Assembly (NCBI GenBank): GCA_008692225.1
Contig: VICG01000017.1
Span: forward strand, 186,001-250,000
Direction: 5' to 3'
From: Monilinia fructicola
Lineage: Eukaryota > Ascomycota > Leotiomycetes > Helotiales > Sclerotiniaceae
Length of the DNA stretch: 64,000 bases
The translations under genes were made by a program, and so were the position numbers. Below the pieces are notes generated by a model. It made no database searches. It had not been told where the DNA came from and saw nothing but the letters and a program-made list of their open reading frames with translations. Of the stretch, positions 35,651-47,901 are shown one piece after another (positions within the stretch are counted from its first letter, which is position 1; each line of letters starts with the position of its first letter).

Positions 35651-35830
35651 ATATTATTTTAAAATTGAATGGTAAGGATAAAATAATCAAAATGAAATAG
35701 ATAGAAATGCTTTATTATTTTGAATTGGAAGGTTTAGATTCTACATATTTTCAATAGATTCTAAAATGAATGAATTTTAAAGGTATTATAATAAAACAAC
35801 TTTAATCTTTCAAAAGGCGAAGATCCAATA
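35651..35830 (-). mobile_element. Fam-H remnant
   Basis: Its blocks GGATAAAATAATCAAAATG, TTGGAAGGTTTAGATTCTAC and TATAATAAAACAACTTTAATC match inner and right-end parts of Fam-H. The termini are not preserved. Confidence 0.45.
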
Positions 35831-36349
35831 TCTATATATAATATACTTTATAAACTTATAGCTTTTTATAAGTTTGTAAAGCCAAGATTGAATCAATTGA
35901 ACTATTTAATAAAGCTTAAATATTATTGTTTCAAATCTTAAATTGTATTATTATCCTTAAAGGTCTTTTTTAATAATAATAATAATAATAATCTTTAAGT
36001 TTTATTAATTCGATTGAATATAATTTTATAATATAATATTATCTCTTATTTAAATTAAATCTTAAATATTATCTTATTCTCAAAATATTTATACTTTAAA
36101 TAATCTAATATCTTTAAGAAGAATCAAAAGTAAAAATAGATAATTAAAAGAAATAAAAGAATGTTTTATATATAAAAAAACTTTGTTTATCTATAAATAT
36201 AAAAAAAAAGGTGTTTAGGATTATAGTAAATGAAAAACGCTTTTTTTTTTAAAAAAAAAGAATTTTTTAATTTTGAAGATTTTAATATTTATGAATATTA
36301 AGATTAAAAATCATGATTTAATGGAAGGAGCTTAAAGTTATTTAAAACA
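35831..36349. other. Unassigned AT-rich stretch
   Basis: No family match. An AAT run at 35975-35992 and A/T homopolymers around 36240 are the only structure I see. Confidence 0.3.
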
Positions 36350-36351
36350 TA

Positions 36352-37044
36352 CTTTATAGCTCTTTTAATAATGTTTAAGATTATATTAAAATATTCTTAA
36401 TTTAAATTAAGAACGTTTTAAAATAGCTTAAAATAATTTGATATAATTCAAAATAGCTTAAAATAGCTTAAATCATAGTTAAAACTTATTCGAATCAATA
36501 TTAATACCATTTTAAGCTAATCTCAGAATGGTATTAAATCGGCATTATCACAATAACTCATTAACCGTTTTGAAATAGTATTAAGATATTTTGAGAAAGC
36601 TTAAAAAATAAAGCTTTAAAAATGGATTTGCTCTACTTTTTTTTTAAAAAAAAAATTAAAAAAAGTATTATTAATAATATTATTATTTTCATTACTTTTT
36701 TTCTCAAACAAATCAATCTAACCACTCGGCTAAATAATTAATAATGATTTGATAGTTAAATTTTTAAATTCCTATATATTATTATAATTAATTAAATTAT
36801 GATTTTAATACAGTATTAACATAATCTTAAGACGGTTTTAACATAATCTTCAATTATTAAATTATCTTAAGTTATTTTAAGATATCCTAATATATTTCAA
36901 AATATATTAATATATTTTATCGATTTAATCTATTTTAAGATTAGCTTAAATTAGCTTAATATTATCTTAAAATATTAAAATATCTTAAAACCATTTTGAG
37001 AACGTTTGAATATAGTGTTAAATATATTCAGTTGCGCCACTAAA
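36352..37044 (-). mobile_element. Fam-A element A18, reverse
   Basis: CTTTATAGCTCTTTTAATAATG to ...GTTGCGCCACTAAA, with TA on both sides and the reverse core at 36712-36731. A typical full-length copy of about 690 bp. Confidence 0.8.
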
Positions 37045-37049
37045 TATTT

Positions 37050-37326
37050 TGAATTTGAAAAAACAATACTTCGTTTTAAACAAAATAAACAGAATATTAG
37101 GATTTACTATATGCTTTATTTTGAAATACTTTTAAGATTTTATAGGAAAATTGAGATATTGCAGAATTAAGGATCTAGAACTATATATTTAAGGGCAGAA
37201 AAACCTTTTGAACCTTTTTTATATAAAATTCTATATATAATTCCTTAGCTTATCTATAATATATTCTTATACCTTTAGAAAGATTTAATAAAACGTAAAT
37301 AAATACTACTACTACTTCTATTACTA
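37050..37326 (+). mobile_element. LINE-X 3' end, 5'-truncated, with (TAC)n tail
   Basis: ATTCTTATACCTTTAGAAAG followed by TACTACTACTACTTCTATT matches the 3' end at 9470-9565 and 46290-46380. Only about 275 bp are present, the kind of 5' truncation expected of a LINE. Confidence 0.65.
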
Positions 37327-37392
37327 CTTTAATTTTTATAATATAAAAGTAATTACTTTGGCTTTTTAAATATAAGGACAATTTACTAATAT
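37327..37392 (+). mobile_element. Fam-H right-end scrap
   Basis: AATTTTTATAATATAAAAGTAATTACTTTGGC and GGACAATTTACT match the right end of H3 (21385-21446). Confidence 0.4.
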
Positions 37393-37529
37393 ATATATAA
37401 ACTCTATAATAAATATACAAAATATCATTCTGGGGTTTAAAGATAATTTTTATTTTTGAGAATATTTTTTCAAAAAAATAATACGAATAAAGATATTTAT
37501 GATAAAATGCATAGGTACTTATGCCTATA

Positions 37530-38356
37530 CTTAGTAAAGTACCCATAGTTAAATATATTGAACACTATTTTAAAACAAATTTAAAATAGTTTTGAAATAT
37601 TTTATGTTTTAAAATTATATCAATCTAATAATAACTTCATTTTAAAATAGATTAAATAAATAAGATACTATCTCAAAATATGTAAATGAATTTCAAAATA
37701 TATTTCTCAATCTTAGAATATCTTGAAATATATTAAACTATATTAATAAATCTTAAAATATATTAAAATAACTAAAAATAAATAAATGATTTACGAATAT
37801 AGTTGTTTTTTATCAAAATTATATTGAATTTGTATTAAGATTATATTAAATGGGTATCAAGATTATTTTAGTATTATATTAAAAAAATAATATCATCATT
37901 TATTATTTACTTATATATGATTTATTAGAAATCTGATTTATAAAGTTAATATAAGTATATTATAATCGGTTATTTTGCTAAGAGATTAAAATCATTTGAT
38001 TAAAGGAAAAAGAATATCTAAATAATAATAATAAGAATACTGTTTCATTTTTTTATTTTTTCTTTGAAAAAGTGGGTCAGATTCATCTTTAAAACCTTGA
38101 AATCCTTTTCTTAAAAATATCTTGAAACATCCCAATATTGTTTTGATATACTTAATAAGTGATTGTATAAATTCAGATTTGATACCAATTTAAGATTAAC
38201 TAAATATAATGTTAACATCAATTTTAAAAAGTATCAATTAGGTTCAAAGCTATTTTAAGCTATTTTAATATTTCTTAAAACATAATAAATTTTTCAATTA
38301 GTAACCTTATAAATATCTTAATGTAATCTTGAAAATTATGAAAAAAAGCCATGAAG
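37530..38356 (+). mobile_element. Fam-A element A19, altered left end
   Basis: The left end reads CTTAGTAAAGTACCCATAG instead of CTTAGTGGCGCAATTG and takes part in a GGTACTT...AAGTACC palindrome (37514-37543). The rest follows Fam-A to ...AAAGCCATGAAG. Confidence 0.65.
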
Positions 38357-38580
38357 TGGATATATATATTGTTCCAATTCTATAGAATAACTTTCATAAA
38401 ACAAAGAAGGGATTATTGAGATAAAAGAATCATTAAGGACTTTTAAATGAAGATTATAATACAAATCGGTATTAGTAATAAAATGCTTTCTTTTAGTTTC
38501 GAATCTAATAGAACATTGGGAACTTTTTTACTATATTATCATACAAAATATATCGATGTTGTTAAACTTAGAATTCAATA
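38357..38580. other. Low-bleaching island between two inverted Fam-A copies
   Basis: About 220 bp with near-normal composition (AAAGAAGGGATTATTGAG, CGATGTTGTTAAACTTAG). It lies between forward A19 and reverse A20. A 67-codon frame (38447-38650) begins here but runs into A20 and has no recognisable domain, so I do not call a gene. It could be unique host sequence spared by RIP. Confidence 0.45.
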
Positions 38581-39302
38581 CTTTATGGCTCTTCTAATAA
38601 TGTTTATGATTATATTGAAATATTCTCAATTTGAATTAAGAACGTTTTAAAATAGCTTGAATTGAACTAATACTATTTAAAATAGCTTAAAATAATTGAA
38701 AATAGTATTAAAACTAATTTAAATCGATATTAATATTATTTTGAATTAATCTTAGAATAATATTAAATCAATATTGTTACGATAATTCATTAATCGTTTT
38801 GAAATGATATGAAAATATTTTGAGATAGCTTATAAAATAAAGCTTTCAAAGTGTATTTGTCCCAATATTTATTGAAAAAAAAGTGGAAAGAATTATTATT
38901 ACTTTTTATTATTATTATTATTATTATTATCATTATTCCTATTATTACTATTGTTATTATTATTATTATTATTATTTGTTGTACATAGATCATTCTAATC
39001 ATTCGGCTAAATAAATAATAATAATTTAATATTAATCAATATTTCATATTTTCATATATTGATATAATTAATTAAATTATGATTTTAGTATAATATTAAA
39101 ATAATCTTCGATTATTAAATTATCTTAAGCTATTTTGAGATATCCTAAAATGTTTTGAAATATATTAATATATCGTATCAATCTAAGCTATTTTAAGATT
39201 AGCTTAAATTAATTTAATATTAATTTGAAATACTAAAATAGCTTAAATTCATTTTAAAAACGTTTTAATATAGTGTTAAATATATTCCATTGCGCCACTA
39301 AG
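38581..39302 (-). mobile_element. Fam-A element A20, reverse
   Basis: CTTTATGGCTCTTCTAATAATG to ...CATTGCGCCACTAAG with TA on both sides, and an ATT-rich microsatellite at 38895-38990. Confidence 0.8.
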
Positions 39303-39304
39303 TA

Positions 39305-39511
39305 GCTTTTAGCCTTTATACATTCAGCTTTTCAACCTAAATATCGAAGATTTCCAGAAAATGTATTTTAGATAAACTAACTTTGAAAAATAAATTCTAT
39401 ATTATATAAGAACTTCTTAAAGCCCGAATAATAATAATTACAATATTAAATCGAAATAATATTGAATATAATATTTATAATATAAAATATATATTTAGAA
39501 TATATTGATTA
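39305..39511. other. Unassigned short stretch
   Basis: No family match. It has slightly more C and G at the left (CAGCTTTTCAACCTAAATATCG). Confidence 0.3.
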
Positions 39512-40051
39512 TAAAAGTTGTAATTATAGCTTTTTTCATACTTTACGTTTCTACACCAAAAACCTTAATTTTTTCAATTCTTTCAATTTTTAACATTCTT
39601 GAAAATTCATTGAATATTTGAGAATATCTTTTGATATTCAAATAAATATATCAGAAATTCTTGGCTATTCTTTAAAAATAAGTTATCATATTTTTATCAA
39701 TTTTTCTAATAGATTATTAATTATATAAATTCAAATAATAAATTTTTTTTTTCGAAAAAATCATTTATGTTGCTTGTATAGAAAAAATGTTACATATAAG
39801 ATTTTTTGAAAAGTTACAATTTTAAATGAATATAACCTTTCAATAGAATGAATAAAAAGAAATGATCTTTTATTTTGAATTCTATTTATTTCAAAATATA
39901 TATAATAAAATTCTTAGAAAAATATACGTATATTATTAATCATAAAAGTTATTAATCTTGAATATTTTAATTCGTATAGAAAAATATGTATTTTACAGGG
40001 ATTCAATCACGAAAACATAAGGTTTGCAATAAGCTATAATCTTAATTCTTA
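39512..40051. mobile_element. Fam-C element C2, RIP-bleached
   Basis: It aligns with C1 from end to end. The left end AAAAGTTGTAATTATAGC corresponds to AGAGTTGTGGCCATAGC. The block CTACACCAAAAACCTTAATT is shared. The right half keeps CAGGGATTCAATCACGAAAAC. Differences are mostly transitions, whereas C1 keeps the GC form. Confidence 0.75.
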
Positions 40052-40275
40052 TTATTAGATAAGAACAATGATATTTATATTTATCTTTATTTGATTAAGA
40101 TATTGAAAGATTATTTAAACTCTTTTTAAAGATATGAATACTATTCAAAGTAAGAAATCAAATTTAAGAAATTTAAAAAAAGTCTATCTTACTTATATAT
40201 AAAAGATGGTTAATTTGATGAATTACTAATATTTACTTTTTCCCCTTTATAATAAAAATAATATATTTAAAGATA

Positions 40276-40957
40276 CTTTATGGCTTTTTTAATAATGTTT
40301 GAGATAATGTTAAATTATTCTTAATTCAAATCAAGAATGTTTTAAAATAGCTCAAAATAACTTAATATATAATTAAAACCTATTCAAATCGATATTAACA
40401 TTATTTTCAGCTAATCTTCAACTAATTTTAAAATAGTATTAAATCAATATTATTACAATAACTCACTAATCGTTTTAAAATAATGCTAAAATATTTTAAG
40501 ATATCTTAAAAAATGAAGTATTAAAAATGGGTTTTCCTTACTTTTTTTAAAAAAAAATCAAAAAAGTTATCACTAATATTAATATTTCTATTATTTTTTT
40601 TTCTCAAATAGATCATTCTATTTACTCAGCTAAATAACCAATAATAATTTAATAACTATTCATTTTTTAAAATTGTATATATTTTTATAATTGATCAAAT
40701 TATAATTCTAATACAATGTTAAAATAATCTTAACATAGTTTAAATATAATCTTCAATTAATAAATTATCTTAAGCTATTTTAAAATATCTTAAAATATCT
40801 CAAAATATCTTAAAATATATTAATATATTTTATCAATTTAAGCTATTTTAAGATTGGCTTAAATTAGCTTGGGATTATCTTAAGATATTAAAATAGCTTA
40901 AAACCATTTCAAAAACGTTTTAATCTAGTATTAAATATATTCGATTGCGTCACTAAG
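40276..40957 (-). mobile_element. Fam-A element A21, reverse
   Basis: CTTTATGGCTTTTTTAATAATG to ...GATTGCGTCACTAAG, TA on both sides, reverse core near 40620 (ATTTACTCAGCTAAATAAC). Confidence 0.8.
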
Positions 40958-40959
40958 TA

Positions 40960-41980
40960 TCTATGAATCTCGATAAGCTAAAATAGGTACTAGGTACTTA
41001 TATAAGATCTAATAGATTTATTATTAAAAACCTTAAAACTAGTATAAATAAAAAAAAGAACAAAAAAAATAAAACAAATAGGGTTTACAGATTAACAAAT
41101 TTTTAAGGTATATTTGAGTTTTATCGAAATTTCAAATAATATTATTAAGGCTTATAAAATATTACTGAAATTCAATTTATATACATTAAGTAAAATCTAA
41201 TATTTATAAAAATCACTATTAAAGCTAGAATTAAAATTATTAGGATGAAAGCTAAAATAATTAATATTAAGACCAAAATCATTAAAACTTAAATTTCTTA
41301 TATGTATATTACAATAAAATCTTAATATAGGTATATAAAGGTGTTAAGATTAATATATTACAGATACAAACTAGAATTAAGGATTTTTCAAAAATAAAGA
41401 GAAATCAAACTTAATAAAAATAGATTTCAAAATAAAAATCTAATAAGGTTTTAAAAACTATAAGTATCTATATAATAGATATTATTAATTTGAAAAAGTT
41501 TTCATAAAATATTTGAACTCTTTCTAAAATATATTGTATAGAATAAAGAATTATAATAATTAATTTTTGAAGGTTTTAAATATTTTCGAATAATAAACAC
41601 AATAAAATAAAATAAAGTTTCAAAGATATTATAAAATTACTAGTATTTTGTATTTGCATTTTTACATTTGAATTGATAGTAATTCCATATCATATTTCTA
41701 TATACAAAGTACATAATTAAGATTTTATATAGTTAGATTTTTGAAAGATTAAGTTTTGAAAAAGTTGTTATTTTATATAAAACCTCCTCTTAGTAATTTA
41801 ATAATAACTTTATTTTATATTCAAACTATTAAATTTATTTCATCATGAAATCTAAATTTTTTAAAAGGAAATCAATTTTATTAAGTATAAATACTAATAT
41901 TTAAAATGAATTTAAATTCTAAAGAGATTTTAATATATCTTCATTAGTCTTTACAAAGCAATTAGTACCTTTTACAAACC
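40960..41980 (-). mobile_element. LINE-X 3'-half fragment, reverse
   Basis: Read in reverse it follows the 3' third of LINE-X: the AATTTTGATGATTTTGATTTT-like block (here around 41215-41280) and the TTTATATAAAATA block (41765-41800). It lies head to head with copy 3, which starts at 41984. It includes TACTAGGTA at 40988-40996. Confidence 0.5.
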
Positions 41981-42361
41981 TATAATATAGCCTATATAAT
42001 ACTTTAAAATAAAAGTATCTTCATACTATTTATCTTAAAATAACTACTTTTATAACCTAATAAAATAATTGCTTTCTAATTTAATTATATTATCCTTAAA
42101 ATACTAATTATATTAAATCAAAAAAACACTTTTATATAATCTTTTTCAATTTTTAACTTTATAAACTTATTAAAATCTTCATTGCTATTTACCTTTATAT
42201 AATAAACTATAAAGAAACTATATAAAGTAAAATTCAAAATAGATATATAATTTTCTCTAGATTTTAATTCATATAATAATTTATTTATTGATAAATTTAT
42301 TATAAATATTATCTAAAATTCTTTTGTTATAATTAAATATAATCAAAAGTAACTTTTCAAT

Positions 42362-42478
42362 TTTATAGTTATTTTTATAATTATTTTTATAATTATTTTT
42401 ATAATTATTTTAGAATTATTTTCATAATTACTTTTAAAATTATTTTTAAAATTATTTTGAAAATTATTTTTATAATTA
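42362..42478. repeat. 12-bp tandem array (TTTTTATAATTA)n
   Basis: About nine units, the last ones diverged, within the 5' part of LINE-X copy 3. Copies 1, 2 and 4 have no expansion here. Confidence 0.85.
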
Positions 42479-44369
42479 TAATTAATGGATTTGTAATCTT
42501 ATTGAATAATATTTTGAATAAATATAAAATTATGTTTACGATCTAATAAAAAATCATTAATTATTGCGATTTTAATATATACCATATAAAAACTAACATA
42601 ATAATCTTTATATCTATTTATTTTTATAATTAATATTTTAAATATATTATTTTCTATTATCATAACTTTATATTCTTAATAAATTTAATAAAATCTTTTT
42701 TAGGATTTAATTATACTATATAGAATTTTAAAGATAAAAGTATACATATTTATTCTCAATTTATTATAATTGTTTTAACTTCAATTTTTATAGTTTTTAT
42801 ATTATAATCACATTTATAGAATCAATTAAATTTATAATTATTAATAGATTAATAATATTTTTATATGTTTTTATAATTTATATTAATATCTTTATAATGA
42901 TTCAAACAAATATTAATAAAAACAATTTAAAGAAATATTATTAAAGTTTTGATTACTTCATTAAAAATTAATTAAATTATAATTTTAATTATTAAGATTT
43001 ACTAAAATCTAATTAAATAAATTTTTTATAATCTATACAGTAAATACTTTAGCCTTAAACTTTTTCTATAAGCATAAAAACTAACTAAAATAATTATGCT
43101 CTTTAAAATGAATAGAATTATCAAAATCTTCATCTACTCCTAATAACTTATTATATTTGTTTTATATATCTTTAAAAGATTAAAAGAGATTATTATTAAG
43201 CAACCAATATAAACTATTTTTATATTAAGAATCTTTAGCTTTTAATATAATAAAATTCTATTCAAAGGATTTGTTATATATTTAATCATACATTTTATAT
43301 ATAATATCAAAACAATATTAATATACTATAAGATTCAAAAATTATTATAATTACACTAAATATTCAAGAAATGTTTGATATATTATTTAATAGATATTCA
43401 TTAATTTAAATAATAGTTTAAAATCAATTATATTTAATAAATAAATATATAAAAATGTACTTTGAAAACTCCATTATATTAAATCATTAAATATTCTATA
43501 ATCTTCTTTAAAAAAAATTTATCCTCTATATTTTATATACTTTATTTTATTGAATTGTTATCCTGAATCTTTTTCTATACGTTTCAATATATTATTAATA
43601 TATATTTACTTATAATCTTAATATTATCAATTATTAATATTAATATACTCTCCTAAAAATTTAGAATTATTATATATTAAAGTATTTAGAATAAAATTAC
43701 CTTTACTTTGAAAAAATTCAAAATAATTTTTTTTTCAAAAATTAATATATATGACTATTATTTCGTAGAATAAATAATGAATTTACTCTAAACGTTATTA
43801 TTATAATATTAAAGAAAAAGAATAATTAACCCATTTTATATTAGTTTAATATCTAATTTGATAGAAAAATAACATTTTAGAAATATATTAAAAATTCAAT
43901 TATATAAATCTATTTTGTTCCATATTATATGAAAAGTTTGATTGAAATAATAAATCATCAATTAATTTTAATATTGAACAAAGTTATTATTATTGATATA
44001 ATATTTTTATTAATATATAATATAAAAATGTGATATGTAAAATATATAAAGTCCTTTAAATTTCGATAATTTGATTAGAATATGATTATTACTATAGAGA
44101 TTAAATATATTTAATAAAGTATTTATTTTAGTATATTATAGAATTCTACTAATCTCTAAAACTATTCTTAATATTACTTTTTTTAGAATATTAGATTATT
44201 TTCTAGAAAAGTTATACTAAAGAAGAAAGCTAAACTTTGATTTATATTATAAATTTAGTTAATCAATATTCTTTATTTTTGAATTTATTAAATCCTAATC
44301 CCAATAATTTTTAAAGATTATAAAATAGATTTATAATAAATACATAAAATCAAGATCTAATATTTAATA

Positions 44370-45077
44370 CTTAATGGCGTAATTAAATATACTTAGTGAT
44401 GTAACTGAATATATTTAACACTATATTCAAACGTTTTTAAAATGGTTTTAAGCTATTTTAGTATTTTAAAATGACATTAAGCTATTTCAAGCTAATCTCA
44501 TAATGAATTGAAGGATTAAAATATATTAAGTTATTATAAGATATCCTAAAATAGCTTAAGATAATTTAATAATTAAAGATTATATTAAAACTATATTAAT
44601 ATTATATTAATATTGTATTAAAATCATAATTCAAGTAATTATTATGATATATATAAATTTAAAAAAATAAATTATTAAATTATTACTAGTTATTTAGCCG
44701 AATGATTGAACTGATCTAATTAAGAAAAAAGATAATGAAAATAATATGAAGCATAATATTAATAATATTATTAATAACTTCTTGAATATTTTAGAAAAAA
44801 AGTGGAGGAAATCTACTTTTAAAACTTTATTTTTTAAGATTTCTCAAAATGTTTTAATACTATCTCAAAACGATTAATGAATTATTGCAATAATACTGAT
44901 TTAATATCATTTTAAGATTAGTTTAAGATTAGCTTAAAATAATATTAATATCGATTCTAATAGGTTTTAATTACGTTTTAAGTTATTTTAAGCTATTTTA
45001 AGTTATCTTAAAACGTTTTTAATTTAAATTAAGAATATTTTAATATAATCTTAAACATTTTTAAAAGAGTTATAAAG
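44370..45077 (+). mobile_element. Fam-A element A22 with duplicated left terminus
   Basis: The left end occurs twice in tandem: CTTAATGGCGTAATTAAATA at 44370 and CTTAGTGATGTAACTGAATA at 44392, each preceded by TA. The rest is a normal copy through the core TAGCCGAATGATTGAACTG to ...AAGAGTTATAAAG. Confidence 0.8.
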
Positions 45078-46384
45078 TATTAATGTTAAATAATTATTAA
45101 GATATATAAAGATTAAAGAAAATAAAATACTAAATTATTTTATAAATAAAGGTATATTAAAGTTTATTTAAAATTTAGGCTTATTTTCTATATCTATAAT
45201 TAATAAGATTAATTTATAACTAAAAGGTTCTCATTTCATTATATAATCAAGCTAATAATCTAAATATAAATCAAGAAAAAGTTTCAATTATTATAAATTA
45301 AAGTTTTTATATAAAATAAAATCCTTCTTGATAAAAATTTAATCCTTTTTAAACTTAATTACATAAACTATTAATTATTAATTTTATTTATAAAAGTTAT
45401 TTCTAATATTATCTTAAATATAAATATAAAAATAAAAATTCTTAATATTTTTATAATATATATAAGATTTTATCTTTTTCAATTTATTATTTTAAAATAT
45501 TTAGATACTCTAATAAATAATTGTTTTGATTCTTTATTTTATTACTAGGTAGGTATAGGTATAATTGAAAAAAAGATTTGAATATTTTATATTATTTCTT
45601 TTTAAATTAATGAAACTTTTTAAATTTCTGAATTCTATAAGAGTTTGTGTTAATATTTATTATTATTGAGTTTTACTCTGTTCCTAATAGACTTTCAATC
45701 CTAATATATTTAAAATTTTATAGTTTGATTACTTTATACATTAAAAAACTATTTTAATATACATAGTTTTAACTTTTCTAATCTAAATTTTAATTTTAAA
45801 TTTGATATTAATAATCTTATAGGTAACCTTCAAGGTTAATATTAATAATCTTAATCTCAATATCATTGATTTTGATCTTAACATTAATGGTTTTAGTTTT
45901 AATTTTGATGATTTTGATTTTAATCTTAATAACCCCTTATATATATTAAATACATATTGAATATATATTAAATTCTCTTTAATATATATAAATATGACCT
46001 TAATGATCCCTTTTTAAACTATAATAACTCTTATATTAACTTTAATAATCTTTAAATTAAATTTTTATATATTCCCCTTTCCCTTTTTTTGAAATTTTTA
46101 TATTTACTATAAAACTTTTATCTCTAAAAATTTTAGGCCTTTTATCTTAGCTTATTAATACCTTCAAATATCCTGAAATAAATTACTTTTATTTTAAATA
46201 AACTAAAGAAAAAAATGAATTAAATTATATACCTTTTAGAAAATACATTTTTTTATAATTATTTTTAATCTCATTCTTCAACTTAATATATCCGTATATC
46301 CTTAAAGAGGTTTTAGGATTGCTTTTAGCCTACCTAATGAATGAAAATGAATACTACTACTATTACTACTACTTCTACAAAATA

Positions 46385-46589
46385 ATTGATCATTTTATTC
46401 CTTGTTATCTCTTTATATTTCAAAAATCATTTAATACTAATATTTTATATTACTCCTAGTAGTATAGGTATATTATATTTCAGAATTCTATGAAAATCTA
46501 TAATAAAGAATTTCATGAATATATTTATAAATACTAAATAACTAGAATACTAGTATAGATACTGCTTATATTAAACTAAAAGTGTTTTG
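46385..46589. other. Unassigned short stretch
   Basis: No family match. Scar-like words CTAGTAGTATAGGTA (46454-46469) and TACTAGTA (near 46548) are present. Confidence 0.3.
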
Positions 46590-47224
46590 TATTAATATTG
46601 AATAATCTTTTTATTATATATCGAACTCCTTATTATTTTTATACTAAGAATATATAAAATAAAATTGATTATAAGTAACCTAGAATTGATATTTATCTAT
46701 CTTTTTTTAGTATATTATAAAACTATATTTAATATATCTTTAATTATTAACAGATTATTCTAATCTATTTGAAAAAATAATAATATTAATCGAAAGAAGA
46801 ATATTATACTAATAGCTTTTAAACATTATAAGAATGATTTCTTTATAAATATATATTATTAAATCAACATAATAATTGAATATAAAAAATAATAGTTAAA
46901 CAGCTAATTTAAAAACTATTTAAGATATATATATACCTATACTCAACATTGACTTTTCATTTCAAAGTTTATTATCAATATATTTTTCACTTTTTAATCT
47001 AGTACCTAATAGGTAAATACTAGAATTAAGTCTAATATCGAATAAAATGAGGGATACAATATAGGTATATATACTATTTGTATCCATAAAATTTATCAAA
47101 ATTTAGTTTTGTTTTATATAATTGTTATAAAAGGTAATCTAGTATTATAAGGAAATATTATAAATAGTTTTTTCAATTAATAGTATTCTAAAAAGGATTA
47201 AAATAAATACTTAATTAAATAGAT
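46590..47224 (-). mobile_element. LINE-X fragment, reverse
   Basis: It matches the reverse copy at 17580-18020, for example TTATTCTAATCTATTTGAAAAAATAATAATATTAATC against TTATTCTAAACCATCTAAAAAGATAATAATATTGATT. Confidence 0.5.
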
Positions 47225-47227
47225 TTA

Positions 47228-47899
47228 CTTAATAACTCTTTCGATAATATTGAAGATCAAATTAAGATATTCTTTATTTAAATTAAGAATAATTTAAGAA
47301 GTATTAAAAAAGGTTAATATAATTAAAAATAATATTAAATCCAAATGCATACAATAACTCATTATAGGTACCTCTTATACCTAGTAACTATATTGAGATA
47401 GTATTGAGATATTTCAAGATATTTTCAAAAAATCTAAGTTTAAGGTTTTCAAAGTAAATTTGACCCACTTTTTTTTTCAAAAAAAAATGGGAAAAAAAAC
47501 TTTATTTTTATTATTATTATCTTTTTATTTTTATTTTTTTTCTTCGATAAAATCATTTTAGTCATTTGGCTAAATAAGTAATTATAATTTTTAAATTTTT
47601 ATAATCTAATTTTTAATATATTATAATAAATAACTATAGTGATTTTTTGAATATAATATTGAGATAATCTTCATACAAAGTTAACATAATCTTAATATAA
47701 TCTTAAATCATTAAATTATCTTAAGCTAATTGAAGATATTTTAATATTTATCAATATATCTTAAGATGTTTTATTAATTTGATCTATTTTTATACTAGTT
47801 TATTATTATCTTAATATTATGTGAAAATTCTAATATATTCTAAAACCGTCTAAAGATCGTCTTAAAATAGTATTAAATATATTTAATTATGCCATTAAG
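47228..47899 (-). mobile_element. Fam-A2 copy, reverse, full length
   Basis: CTTAATAACTCTTTCGATAA to ...ATTATGCCATTAAG with TA on both sides. Landmarks are TTTGACCCACTTTTTTT near 47458 and TTTGGCTAAATAAGTAATTA near 47565. A 20-bp compound insertion lies at 47365-47384. It is the best complete representative of the A2 subfamily. Confidence 0.7.
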
Positions 47900-47901
47900 T
47901 A

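Larger units (their letters stand above)
41984..46380 (+). mobile_element. LINE-X copy 3 with (TAC)n tail, internally deleted, carrying A22
   Basis: Both family ends are present: TAGCCTATATAATACTTTA at the left and TGAATACTACTACTATTAC at the right. About 2.3 kb of the middle is missing: the sequence jumps near 42850 from the equivalent of ~53600 to ~55970 in copy 4. The Fam-A element A22 sits at 44370-45077, and part of the LINE next to it (equivalent of 57445-57915) is lost. A 12-bp array has expanded in the 5' part. Confidence 0.65.

Noticed and set aside
38447..38650. 67-codon frame in the low-bleaching island
   Set aside because: It crosses from the island into the Fam-A terminus and shows no domain or family resemblance; kept only as a composition anomaly.
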